Of a DNA stretch of 14,277 bases, positions 7,764 through 14,277 are shown in pieces. The stretch lies in NCBI GenBank assembly GCA_965656195.1, contig CBFHJL010000072.1, forward strand, positions 1 to 14,277, read 5' to 3'. The translations under genes and the position numbers were made by a program. The notes under the pieces are model-generated. The model did no database searches. It saw only the letters and a program-made list of their open reading frames with translations, and was not told the DNA's origin. Source of the stretch: Brumimicrobium sp965656195. GTDB lineage: Bacteria > Bacteroidota > Bacteroidia > Flavobacteriales_D > Crocinitomicaceae. Each line of letters starts with the position of its first letter. Position 1 is the first letter of the stretch.

Positions 7764-8178
7764 ACTCTGAAACTTCTGCCAACAAATCCTTTTCTTTCTT
7801 TGCTCCTAAAATACGCTTTTGAACTTCACCTTTTGAATTCAAAAGGAACATTGTCGGGTAAGCATTTACTTTATACTTACGAGCTATTTCAGGACCTTTA
7901 CCTTTCTCCATATCTATTTTAATGCTGATGAAATTCTCATTGAATTTCTCACCAACTTTTGCATCACGAAAAGTGTTAGATTCCATCCACTTACATGGAC
8001 CACACCAAACTGCATAAGCATCCATGAAGACCAACTTACCTTCTTTTTCCGCTTTTTGTAAGGCTTGTTCAAGACTTATATCTTGAAAGTTCACTCCTTC
8101 TCCATCGGCTTTCGAATCCCATACAAATGCTGTTAGTAAAAAAGATACTACTACTGTAAATACTGCAAAATTCTTCAT
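7753..8178 (-). CDS. Exported thioredoxin-fold protein (DUF255/thioredoxin_7-like)
   Basis: A 141-residue protein with an N-terminal hydrophobic signal segment (residues 4-20, MKNFAVFTVVVSFLLTAFVW) and therefore probably periplasmic or envelope-bound. The mature part is a single thioredoxin domain: QALQKAEKEGKLVFMDAYAVWCGPCKWM with the redox pair Cys59-Gly-Pro-Cys62, a Trp/Met after it as in the thioredoxin_7 group, and the cis-proline loop NAYPTMFLL (Pro108). The region ISLEQALQKAEKEGK before the strand is typical of Bacteroidota 'thioredoxin family' exports. A role in disulfide reduction or isomerisation of envelope proteins is an inference from the fold; the partner is not visible. It is divergent from menE (90 bp apart) and convergent with the CoA-transferase gene, overlapping its 3' end. 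Confidence 0.9.
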   Translation of the reverse strand: MKNFAVFTVVVSFLLTAFVWDSKADGEGVNFQDISLEQALQKAEKEGKLVFMDAYAVWCGPCKWMESNTFRDAKVGEKFNENFISIKIDMEKGKGPEIARKYKVNAYPTMFLLNSKGEVQKRILGAKKEKDLLAEVSEFID

Positions 8179-8268
8179 GACGCTATATTATTTCTTTAAA
8201 TTTATAAAAAACAATCGTAAATTGACGCTGTTTAACACTTTGTAGCAAATAACGTACCGACTTCATTC
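8179..8268. other. Divergent intergenic gap, thioredoxin-like / menE
   Basis: 90 bp of AT-rich sequence. It contains weak partial -7 boxes (minus-strand TACGATTG and TAAATTTA, plus-strand ACACTTTG) but none with a well-placed TTG, and no convincing operator or terminator hairpin. Both promoters should lie here. Confidence 0.35.
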
Positions 8269-9267
8269 ATGAAAGTACATATCCTCTCAACAGATTTGAA
8301 AACAACATCTGAAACATCAAATTTCATAGCGATGTGGGAAGATGAAAATGATAGTATTAACCAATTAACATCTGGCTCAACTGGCACTCCAAAGAACATT
8401 AAAATCAATAAAGATTTAATGCGTTCTTCAGCAAGAATGACTGGTGAATTTTTCAATTTAACGAAAGGTCAATCGGCACTGCTTTGTATTTCACCTGAAT
8501 TTATAGGAGGTAAAATGATGATTGTTCGATCGATAGAATGTGAGCTAGAACTATATGCCACGAACATTTCGAGCACACCATTGAGAGATTTAAATCAACC
8601 CATTGACTTTGCTGCTATGGTTCCTATGCAAGTCAGTCAAACTCTTACACACCACCCTGAAAAATTGAACCTCATCAGAAATTTGATCATCGGAGGCGCA
8701 CCAGTTTCTAAAAAACTAGAGGTTGCTCTTCAAAGCGTTAATTGTACTGCTTACTCTACGTATGGAATGACAGAGACCATCTCGCATATTGCTTTGAAGA
8801 AGCTGAATAATCAGAATGAGCCATTCACTGCGATTGGAAAGACAAGTTTTTCCCTAAACAATGATTGTTTAGTAATAAATGCACCTGATCTTAATATAAA
8901 TAGCCTTGAAACAACCGATGTTGTTAAGCTCAAGAATACCAGAGAATTTCTTTGGGTAGGCAGAAATGATTTTGTGATCAACTCTGGAGGAGTTAAAATT
9001 CACCCTGAAGTTGTGGAAGAAAAATTAAATACTTTATTTCCCAAAGAAGAATTTATCATCTCAGGAGAAGCAGACAAAACTTTAGGCACCCGTGTAATAT
9101 TAATTGCTGAAAGTAAACTTAAACCTTTAGTAGACACGGAAAAAATTAAGTCTCTATTAGAACGTTACGAAAATCCAAAATCCATCTACTTCGTAAAAAA
9201 GCTTTCGAGAGGAGCGTCGGGAAAAATAGATAGAAAAGCAACATTAGATCTTCTCGATGAGCACTAA
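8269..9267 (+). CDS. menE: o-Succinylbenzoate-CoA ligase-like adenylate-forming enzyme
   Basis: Member of the ANL superfamily: activates a carboxylate with ATP to the acyl-adenylate and then the CoA thioester. The likeliest substrate is o-succinylbenzoate in menaquinone synthesis, as these compact Bacteroidota enzymes are normally MenE. The 332 residues contain the core motifs: phosphate loop LTSGSTGTPK (33-42), ISPEFIGGKMM (74-84), the YGMTET motif (165-170), GRNDFVINSGGVKIHPEVVE (231-250) at the hinge, and RGASGKIDRK (314-323) with the catalytic Lys319. The usual N-terminal ~100 residues before the phosphate loop are reduced to about 32, giving a protein clearly shorter than the roughly 450-500 residues of Bacillus-type MenE. 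No other men gene is present in the window, so MenE rests on family resemblance. The final 11 bp overlap the J-domain gene, indicating cotranscription. Confidence 0.83.
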   Translation: MKVHILSTDLKTTSETSNFIAMWEDENDSINQLTSGSTGTPKNIKINKDLMRSSARMTGEFFNLTKGQSALLCISPEFIGGKMMIVRSIECELELYATNISSTPLRDLNQPIDFAAMVPMQVSQTLTHHPEKLNLIRNLIIGGAPVSKKLEVALQSVNCTAYSTYGMTETISHIALKKLNNQNEPFTAIGKTSFSLNNDCLVINAPDLNINSLETTDVVKLKNTREFLWVGRNDFVINSGGVKIHPEVVEEKLNTLFPKEEFIISGEADKTLGTRVILIAESKLKPLVDTEKIKSLLERYENPKSIYFVKKLSRGASGKIDRKATLDLLDEH

Positions 9268-10153
9268 GCGATATTTTGAAATATTAGAGATTCAACCGAC
9301 AAAAGACGAAAAGGTGATTCGAAGGGCTTACCGTAAGCTAGCTTTGAGATATCATCCTGACAAAAACAAATCTGATGAGGCACATGTTAAATTCATTCAA
9401 ATCTCCGAAGCACATGAGAATTTACTCGCCGCTATAGAGCATTCGAATAGAACAGAAGAGGAAAGAAAAGAGTATACAAGAGCAAAATCAAATCAACCGT
9501 TTAATTCAAAGCCAGAAAAAACTGAAGCTGAGATTTACGAAGAACGCCTTCGTCAAGCAAGAAAGCGCTATGAGGAAATGAAGCGCAAAGAGGCACAAGA
9601 AAACGAAGAATATTATCAAAAGATTTCATCAGGGCAAACCTGGAAGTTATTTCGAGCAATAATGATCGGCTGTTTGATTTTTTCAGTTTTATTCGTACTA
9701 GATTCTCAGTTTTTACCATCTAGATGGCAAAAGAGTGATGTAATTGGCCATAACAGAGTATTAAACTATGCAGGTATCAGTTACTCTAGGATTGTTCCCT
9801 TAAAGCTTGTTACTGGAGAGAAAATGTGGGTAAAACCTTCATTTGCATCTTCTGCAATCAGCTCGAAGTCCATTTTTGTTGAACGTTCCTACTTTTTTCG
9901 CGATGTCAAATCACTTTGGACGTGGGAAAGTGGAAAATGGTATTCTTCAGTCAGCGACTTTAGCGCTTTGGGTACGTTTCCTTTAGTCCCGATATTCTTG
10001 ATGATTCCTTTCATTACTTTTATTATCAAAGGAAGAACGTTAAGCTATAGCCTTCTATTTAATATCAGTCTTTACATGTATGGCGTAATTCTCTTTGCAC
10101 TTCTAATAGTGAATGATCGTTGGATGCATCTACTTACCCTGGGCTTACTATAG
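9257..10153 (+). CDS. Membrane-anchored J-domain protein of unknown function
   Basis: N-terminal DnaJ domain (residues 4-62) with the invariant HPD at 33-35 inside RYHPDKNK, flanked by the helix II sequence IRRAYRKLALR and by FIQISEAHENLL. It should therefore stimulate a DnaK-type Hsp70 on the cytoplasmic side. A highly charged, probably helical or coiled linker follows (about 84-122). There are then three hydrophobic segments: 131-149, 241-258 and 264-286. The roughly 90 residues between the first and second segment (150-240), rich in aromatic residues and Ser, would face the periplasm if the N-terminus is cytoplasmic. There is no zinc-finger or DnaJ C-terminal peptide-binding domain, so it is not a classical DnaJ. 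I do not recognise the C-terminal part. The ATG at 9257 lies within the menE end (11 bp overlap). Its last codon and stop share CTATAG with maf. Confidence 0.88.
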   Translation: MSTKRYFEILEIQPTKDEKVIRRAYRKLALRYHPDKNKSDEAHVKFIQISEAHENLLAAIEHSNRTEEERKEYTRAKSNQPFNSKPEKTEAEIYEERLRQARKRYEEMKRKEAQENEEYYQKISSGQTWKLFRAIMIGCLIFSVLFVLDSQFLPSRWQKSDVIGHNRVLNYAGISYSRIVPLKLVTGEKMWVKPSFASSAISSKSIFVERSYFFRDVKSLWTWESGKWYSSVSDFSALGTFPLVPIFLMIPFITFIIKGRTLSYSLLFNISLYMYGVILFALLIVNDRWMHLLTLGLL

Positions 10154-10723
10154 AAAGGATTCATTATTTAACTTATCCCAAACTTTCTGCACTGGAAGTC
10201 CCATGACATTATAGAAGCAACCTTCGATACTCTCAACTCCAATCTGACCGATCCATTCTTGGATACCATATGCTCCTGCCTTGTCGAAAGGTTGATACCT
10301 CTCTATATAATAGTCAATATCCTCAGCCCGAAGCTGTGCAAAATACACTTTGGTAATCGACGAGAATATCACCTTATTCTTTTTACTTGTAAGGCAGACT
10401 CCAGTTACAACCTCATTCATAGTACCTGAGAGTGAAGTCAACATCATTTTTGCTTCTTCTGAATCTTCTGGTTTGTGGAGGATTTCACCATCCATAATCA
10501 CCACAGTATCTGACGTTAATAGAACCTCGCGCTCAGAAAGTCCCTTGATCAATGGCTGCGACTTCAATTCTGCTAAAAACTCTGGTACTTTATATACGTT
10601 GAGTTCTTCAGGATAGTCTTCAGTAATACTTTTTTTTCTTACTTCGCAGGGTAGCCCCAGAGCTTCAATCAATTGTTTGCGGCGCGGAGACGCTGAACCT
10701 AAAACAATAGTTCCTTGAAACAT
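10148..10723 (-). CDS. maf: Maf-family nucleotide pyrophosphatase
   Basis: Cytoplasmic house-cleaning enzyme that hydrolyses non-canonical or pyrimidine nucleoside triphosphates to the monophosphate plus pyrophosphate; this family was formerly called septum formation inhibitor. The 191 residues have the standard length and motifs: VLGSASPRRKQLIEALG (7-23), TSDTVV (70-75), HKPEDSEEAKMMLTSLSG (83-100), VVTGVCL (105-111) and FDKAGAYGIQEW (146-157). Compared with the common ADTVV and LSG..H motifs it has Ser at 71 and Asn at 103; the acidic and Lys/Gln positions remain. The motif set looks closer to the dTTPase/UTPase (YhdE-like) than the m7GTPase type, but this is not certain. It is the last gene of the queE operon, beginning 1 bp after the prenyltransferase stop. 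Confidence 0.93.
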   Translation of the reverse strand: MFQGTIVLGSASPRRKQLIEALGLPCEVRKKSITEDYPEELNVYKVPEFLAELKSQPLIKGLSEREVLLTSDTVVIMDGEILHKPEDSEEAKMMLTSLSGTMNEVVTGVCLTSKKNKVIFSSITKVYFAQLRAEDIDYYIERYQPFDKAGAYGIQEWIGQIGVESIEGCFYNVMGLPVQKVWDKLNNESFL

Positions 10724-10724
10724 A

Positions 10725-11678
10725 TTATTCTGTGATTAATTGAATTGACCAATAAAGTGGAAGTAAAAGACCGATAATCATAGTTACTTTAATTAAGGCA
10801 TTTACATTGCTGAAATCCTTTTTTGTCTTGCTGTATCCCAACTTAAATAAGGTGATGATAATAATCAAAGCACTTATTAATAATGGCGAGAAAGACATAT
10901 AGTCTACAATGTACCCAGCACTATAACTCCAAATCAAAACAAACGAAAGTAGGACAGTCGCCAAAAGTGAAAACATTGCTACGATTTTAGCCTTTCGGAT
11001 CCCAAAAACAATTGGTATCGTTTTCGCTTTAATTACCTTATCTCCTTCTACGTCCTCAACATCCTTGATTATTTCACGGGTCCAATTGAGTACAAAAGCA
11101 AAAACGCCAATTCCGATTCCAAAATAGATATAGTAATCTTCACTATTGGTCAAATCAAAAGGATACGGTTGGTTTAAGACAACTCCTTGCAAGTGTTGAT
11201 TATAAAATATCCCTACCAAAACAGGGACTAAACTCGTTAATAATGCAATTACTACATTTCCAATAACGACCGTTCGTTTCAACTGCATTGAATAGAACCA
11301 AAGCAAATTAATAGAAAGTAAGTGAATAAAAACATACCAAAATGTCTTATTCACATAAGTCAAGTAAACTGCAATAGCGAAGGCGATGAAATTCATAACC
11401 CAATGCAAAACAATTGCCCATCTTCGCTTCATGTGTCTTGCGACCACCATTCGGTCAGGTCTATTGATACGGTCTGCCCTAACATCAAAATAGTCATTGA
11501 TGATATTTCCTCCTGCTGCAATTATCATAGTAGAAAAGACTAATAGGAAAAACTCAAATGAATAAATCAAGGATATACTATCAGATGCATTGATTAAATC
11601 AAAGTACCATCCAAGACAGTACATCGTTGCACCAATGATAATTAGATTTAAAGGTCTTATCAGTTTTAGGAAGTGCAT
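10725..11678 (-). CDS. UbiA-superfamily prenyltransferase, possibly DGGGP-synthase-like
   Basis: Polytopic inner-membrane prenyltransferase. The 317-residue protein is almost wholly hydrophobic helices and carries both Asp-rich motifs: NDYFDVRADRINRPDR (61-76; Asp62, Asp65, Asp69), which binds the prenyl diphosphate through Mg2+, and REIIKDVEDVEGDK (201-214; Asp209, Asp213). The opening FLKLIRPLNLIIIGATMY resembles the Bacteroidota proteins annotated as geranylgeranylglycerol-phosphate geranylgeranyltransferase (archaeal-type ether lipid synthesis) more than MenA, which has a different N-terminus. The acceptor is therefore inferred, and an aromatic acceptor (MenA- or chlorophyll-synthase-like) remains possible. 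The start codon overlaps the stop codon of the upstream lipoprotein gene (TAATG), implying translational coupling. The maf gene follows after 1 bp. Confidence 0.88.
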   Translation of the reverse strand: MHFLKLIRPLNLIIIGATMYCLGWYFDLINASDSISLIYSFEFFLLVFSTMIIAAGGNIINDYFDVRADRINRPDRMVVARHMKRRWAIVLHWVMNFIAFAIAVYLTYVNKTFWYVFIHLLSINLLWFYSMQLKRTVVIGNVVIALLTSLVPVLVGIFYNQHLQGVVLNQPYPFDLTNSEDYYIYFGIGIGVFAFVLNWTREIIKDVEDVEGDKVIKAKTIPIVFGIRKAKIVAMFSLLATVLLSFVLIWSYSAGYIVDYMSFSPLLISALIIIITLFKLGYSKTKKDFSNVNALIKVTMIIGLLLPLYWSIQLITE

Positions 11679-13696
11679 TACTTCAATATTTTATATTCTG
11701 TTCTTCGATTTTCCTGGTGTGCATTCTCTTTGGCTTCCTCGGTAGTCAGATTATTAATTTCTTCATCGGTATTGATCGGTTGTGTTTCACCATACCCCTT
11801 ATGATCTAATCTCGATGGATCTATTCCTTTTTCAACTATATAATTATATACAGACTCAGCTCTGTCCTTTGACAATTGCATGTTTGCACTATCATCTCCT
11901 CGTGTATCCGTATGACCTCCAATTTCAATCTTAACGTTTTCATTTTCTTTGAGGAAAGAATATAACTTATTCAACTCAACGAAAGACTCCTTTCTCAATG
12001 TAGATTTACCAAGATCAAAGAAAACATTTGCCAAAAGAATAGGCTTATCATCAGTAATTGGAAGCAACGGAACATCCATTCGGATCGCCTTCCCTCCATC
12101 TGCTGTCATATTGAAATTCTTAGAAAAGAATGAATATCCGGGGAATGAAACATTAAGTGCATAATCCCTCCCTGTAGGTAAGGCAACCATAAACTCACCA
12201 GATACAGGGTCAGCAGTTGATTGCACAACTTGTTCTCCAGTAGAAAGATCAATCAATTCAAACTTACCCTCGAGTGGTTCTTTAGTTAAAGCATCGTAAA
12301 CCAGACCCTCGAAATGTATGGTTTTTACCGGTCTAAATTTCTCTGGTAACATGAAGTAATAAATATCAAGATCACCATATCCTCCAGGTCTGTCAGAAGC
12401 AAAAAATGCAACCTCTCCTTCCGGCCCAACGAGAAGAGAGTTTTCATTATTTTCTGTATTAATTGGATATCCTAGATTCACAGGGTCAGTCCATTCACCT
12501 AAAGGACCTTTTCGCGTCATGTAAATATCTGTACCTCCCATTCCAACATGGCCATTTGAAGCAAAGTACAATGTTTGACCATCAGGATGGATTAGAACAG
12601 ATGTTTCCTCACGTCTAGTATTTATATTCATTGGAAGCGGAACGGGCTCTCCCCAAGTTCCATCTCCTTTTTTGGTTGTCACGAATATATCACTTCTCTT
12701 TGTACCTCTTCGGCCAACTCTTCGAATAAAGTAAAGAGATTTACCATCTGCTGAAAGTGACGGTTGCGTTTCCCAAGTAAATGTATTAACGTAACCTGGA
12801 AGGTTAATTGGATCAACCCATTTATTCCCGAAACGCTTCGTAATAAAAAGATCACAACTACCTTTTCCTTCACGACCTTTTCCGTAATCAGTGCCTTCTG
12901 GACCAGAGCAAGCTACAAATACCAACGTTCTTCCATCTGCAGAGATAGTTGGCGCCCCTTCATTCTTATCTGTATTAATATTACTCGGCATAGGAAAAGC
13001 CTTCATCCATATATTCTTCTCGCTCAAATTAGACACGAAAAAATCTTCTTGTCCTCTCATCATTCTATTACTCGTAGGAAGTTCACGCGTAAACAACATG
13101 GTACGTCCATCAACTGTAAGCGTAGGAAAGTATTCAGGATTCTCTGTATTGATTCCAGGACCGATATTAACAGGCTCAATATTGTTCGGATCATTCATCG
13201 CTTTTTGAGCAAAAACAGCGTTTTCCTTAAGACTGGACGCCATATTTCTTATTTGTTCTGAAATACCACGGTCATTGCTATTTAAAACCATATCAAAGTA
13301 CTTAATAGCATCATCATATTCATGATTCCTCATTTGCAAATCTCCGATGTCTACAAACAATAATCCATTCAGATTTTCTGAAGGTCTAATTTCAAGAGCT
13401 TTCTTAAAATGATAAACAGCTTCTTTACTTTTTCCTGACCTTCTATATAGGTCTCCAATTAGTTGATGCGCCTCTAAAAACTCATCATCTTTCTCTAAGG
13501 CTTTTTTCAACAAGTCGATTCCTGCTTCATAGTCAGGGCGACCTGTTTTCATATCAATATTTTGTCGAGAAGCGTCAATTGACTCCTCGTATAATTTAAT
13601 CGCTTTCTTGCTCTTCGTTGAATAGTCCATTTGAGCAGTTGCACAGCTATTCAATAACAAGAAAAAAGAAACAAATAAAATCAATAGTTTATTCAT
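11678..13696 (-). CDS. PorE-like multidomain OmpA-family lipoprotein
   Basis: A 672-residue outer-membrane lipoprotein: signal sequence with lipobox LLNSC and acylated Cys18. Domain order is TPR repeats (about 28-145, e.g. YEAGIDLLKKALEKDDEFLEA and KEAVYHFKKALEIRP), then a propeller of about five PD40 blades marked by PTLTVDGRTMLFTRE, PTISADGRTLVFVA, PSLSADGKSLYFIRR, LIHPDGQTLYFASNG and VGPEGEVAFFASDRPGG. A carboxypeptidase-regulatory-like fold (FEGLVYDALTKEPLEGKF) and an OmpA_C peptidoglycan-binding domain follow (NVFFDLGKSTL, GGHTD, LSKDRAES). Asp597 and Arg612, 15 residues apart, match the diaminopimelate-binding Asp/Arg pair of OmpA. This is the architecture of PorE, a type IX secretion component of Porphyromonas. 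Bacteroidota often carry several paralogs with this layout, so the specific T9SS role is unproven. It sits 4 bp after queE and overlaps the prenyltransferase start by 1 bp. Confidence 0.9.
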   Translation of the reverse strand: MNKLLILFVSFFLLLNSCATAQMDYSTKSKKAIKLYEESIDASRQNIDMKTGRPDYEAGIDLLKKALEKDDEFLEAHQLIGDLYRRSGKSKEAVYHFKKALEIRPSENLNGLLFVDIGDLQMRNHEYDDAIKYFDMVLNSNDRGISEQIRNMASSLKENAVFAQKAMNDPNNIEPVNIGPGINTENPEYFPTLTVDGRTMLFTRELPTSNRMMRGQEDFFVSNLSEKNIWMKAFPMPSNINTDKNEGAPTISADGRTLVFVACSGPEGTDYGKGREGKGSCDLFITKRFGNKWVDPINLPGYVNTFTWETQPSLSADGKSLYFIRRVGRRGTKRSDIFVTTKKGDGTWGEPVPLPMNINTRREETSVLIHPDGQTLYFASNGHVGMGGTDIYMTRKGPLGEWTDPVNLGYPINTENNENSLLVGPEGEVAFFASDRPGGYGDLDIYYFMLPEKFRPVKTIHFEGLVYDALTKEPLEGKFELIDLSTGEQVVQSTADPVSGEFMVALPTGRDYALNVSFPGYSFFSKNFNMTADGGKAIRMDVPLLPITDDKPILLANVFFDLGKSTLRKESFVELNKLYSFLKENENVKIEIGGHTDTRGDDSANMQLSKDRAESVYNYIVEKGIDPSRLDHKGYGETQPINTDEEINNLTTEEAKENAHQENRRTEYKILK

Positions 13697-13700
13697 ATAG

Positions 13701-14277
13701 TTAAGGTATATTCATGTATTTGTGAGTCTGTAATGATATGTTCCATTTCGGATTCTCCTTTACAAAGTCAATAATCAAGGGCAAAATTTGTGCCTCTTTT
13801 GACCATTCGGGTTGTAAGTAAAGTTTACATTTTGGATTGATCTTGTTTGCGTGCTCTTCAGCCCAAGCAATGTCACTCTTATGAAAAATAACAACCTTGA
13901 GTTCGTCTGCTCTCTCGTAGGCTTCTTGAACTGGTGGCTTAAACTTTTTCGGAGAAAAACAATACCAATCAACATTTCCATTAAGTGGATAACAACCGGA
14001 AGTTTCTATGGCTACCTGTTTACCATTTTTTTGAAGGTTATCGACCAATGCAGATAAATCGTACATTGCGGGTTCTCCACCTGTTAGAACTACAAAGTCG
14101 CTTTTACTTTCATCCACATTTGAAATCAAAGTATCCAAGGAGGTATCGGGATGATTTGAAGCCTCCCAACTTTCTTTGACATCGCACCATACACAACCAA
14201 CATCACAACCTCCAGTGCGAATAAAATAGGCCGGTCTTCCTGTGTAATGACCTTCACCTTGAATCGTATAAAACGAC
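13701..14277 (-). CDS. queE: 7-carboxy-7-deazaguanine synthase (5' end outside window)
   Basis: Radical SAM enzyme that contracts 6-carboxytetrahydropterin to 7-carboxy-7-deazaguanine, the step that makes the deazapurine core of queuosine and related modifications. Reading runs off the right edge; the first visible residues are SFYTIQGEGHYTGRPAYFIR, the QueE N-terminal signature, so only about ten residues should be missing. The cluster motif is C-DVG-C-VW-C (codons at 14207-14205, 14195-14193 and 14186-14184), i.e. the conventional CX3CX2C rather than the CX14CX2C described for Burkholderia multivorans QueE. Then come VVLTGGEPAMYDL (the GGE SAM motif), AIETSGC, DWYCFSPKKFKPP, ELKVVI, LYLQPEW and the C-terminal WNISLQTHKYMNIP, all family-typical. 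The internal TTG at 14138 is not the start. The gene is the first visible member of the queE-PorE-like-ubiA-maf operon, 4 bp ahead of the lipoprotein gene. Confidence 0.95.
   Translation of the reverse strand, partial: SFYTIQGEGHYTGRPAYFIRTGGCDVGCVWCDVKESWEASNHPDTSLDTLISNVDESKSDFVVLTGGEPAMYDLSALVDNLQKNGKQVAIETSGCYPLNGNVDWYCFSPKKFKPPVQEAYERADELKVVIFHKSDIAWAEEHANKINPKCKLYLQPEWSKEAQILPLIIDFVKENPKWNISLQTHKYMNIP

Noticed and set aside
8209..8228. Small inverted repeats around CAATCGTAAATTG in the thioredoxin/menE gap
   Set aside because: Stems of 3-4 bp in AT-rich DNA are expected by chance; no operator or terminator claim is justified.
8232..8456. 74-codon minus-strand frame across the menE start
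   Set aside because: Antisense to the N-terminal coding part of menE, including its phosphate loop; a shadow frame.
10350..10616. 88-codon plus-strand frame
   Set aside because: Antisense to the conserved core of maf, no promoter or family match.
10725..11678. Prenyltransferase as MenA, pairing with menE for menaquinone
   Set aside because: N-terminal sequence and operon context resemble the DGGGP-synthase-like group more than MenA; menE is in a different, oppositely oriented unit. Not fully excluded.
12764..13261. 165-codon plus-strand open frame, with a second 105-codon frame at 12891-13208
   Set aside because: Both are antisense to the PD40 propeller repeats of the PorE-like gene; low-complexity, Ile/Ser/Arg-rich products without recognisable domains.
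1..14277. Search for CRISPR, tRNA/rRNA, IS elements, toxin-antitoxin, phage or defence systems
   Set aside because: No direct-repeat arrays, no tRNA-like cloverleaf, no transposase or integrase motifs. Coding density is near complete with housekeeping genes.

Overview
The window looks like an ordinary housekeeping stretch of a Bacteroidota chromosome, most likely Flavobacteriales-like. The family level cannot be fixed from sequence alone. The evidence is the low GC, the near absence of Shine-Dalgarno sequences, good matches to the Bacteroidota promoter (TTG, then 18-19 bp, then TAnnTTTG), a PorE-like lipoprotein of type IX secretion architecture (TPR, five PD40 blades, carboxypeptidase-regulatory-like domain, OmpA_C), the compact MenE, and an aroB/proline dehydrogenase divergent pair. 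I see no tRNA or rRNA, CRISPR array, insertion sequence, integrase, toxin-antitoxin pair or phage gene.

Layout. Positions 1-1074 (-) hold a MATE-family multidrug/Na+ antiporter cut by the left edge. Positions 1172-3219 (-) hold aroB followed 5 bp later by an acyl-CoA-dehydrogenase-like flavoprotein gene. A 101-bp divergent promoter region follows, then proline dehydrogenase (+, 3321-4493), which meets the Tex gene (-, 4494-6602) stop codon to stop codon. A 72-bp divergent gap leads to a class III CoA-transferase (+, 6675-7763), whose end overlaps a secreted thioredoxin-fold protein (-, 7753-8178). A 90-bp divergent gap leads to a two-gene operon (+): menE (8269-9267) and a membrane-anchored J-domain protein (9257-10153). 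The right end is a tightly packed (-) operon, in transcription order queE (cut by the right edge), the PorE-like lipoprotein, a UbiA prenyltransferase and maf.

Functionally the genes are mostly unrelated housekeeping: chorismate supply (AroB), menaquinone activation (MenE), proline catabolism, queuosine/7-deazaguanine synthesis (QueE), nucleotide pool cleaning (Maf), transcription-associated RNA binding (Tex), and envelope functions (PorE-like protein, UbiA possibly for polyprenyl ether lipid, thioredoxin-like protein, J-protein, MATE). Genes are extremely compact: all three convergent junctions have zero spacing or overlap, and at one of them a single palindromic hexamer serves as Leu-stop for both genes. 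The least understood pieces are the membrane J-domain protein with an uncharacterised C-terminal half, the flavoprotein behind aroB, and the mixed queE operon. I do not see a convincing undescribed multi-gene system.
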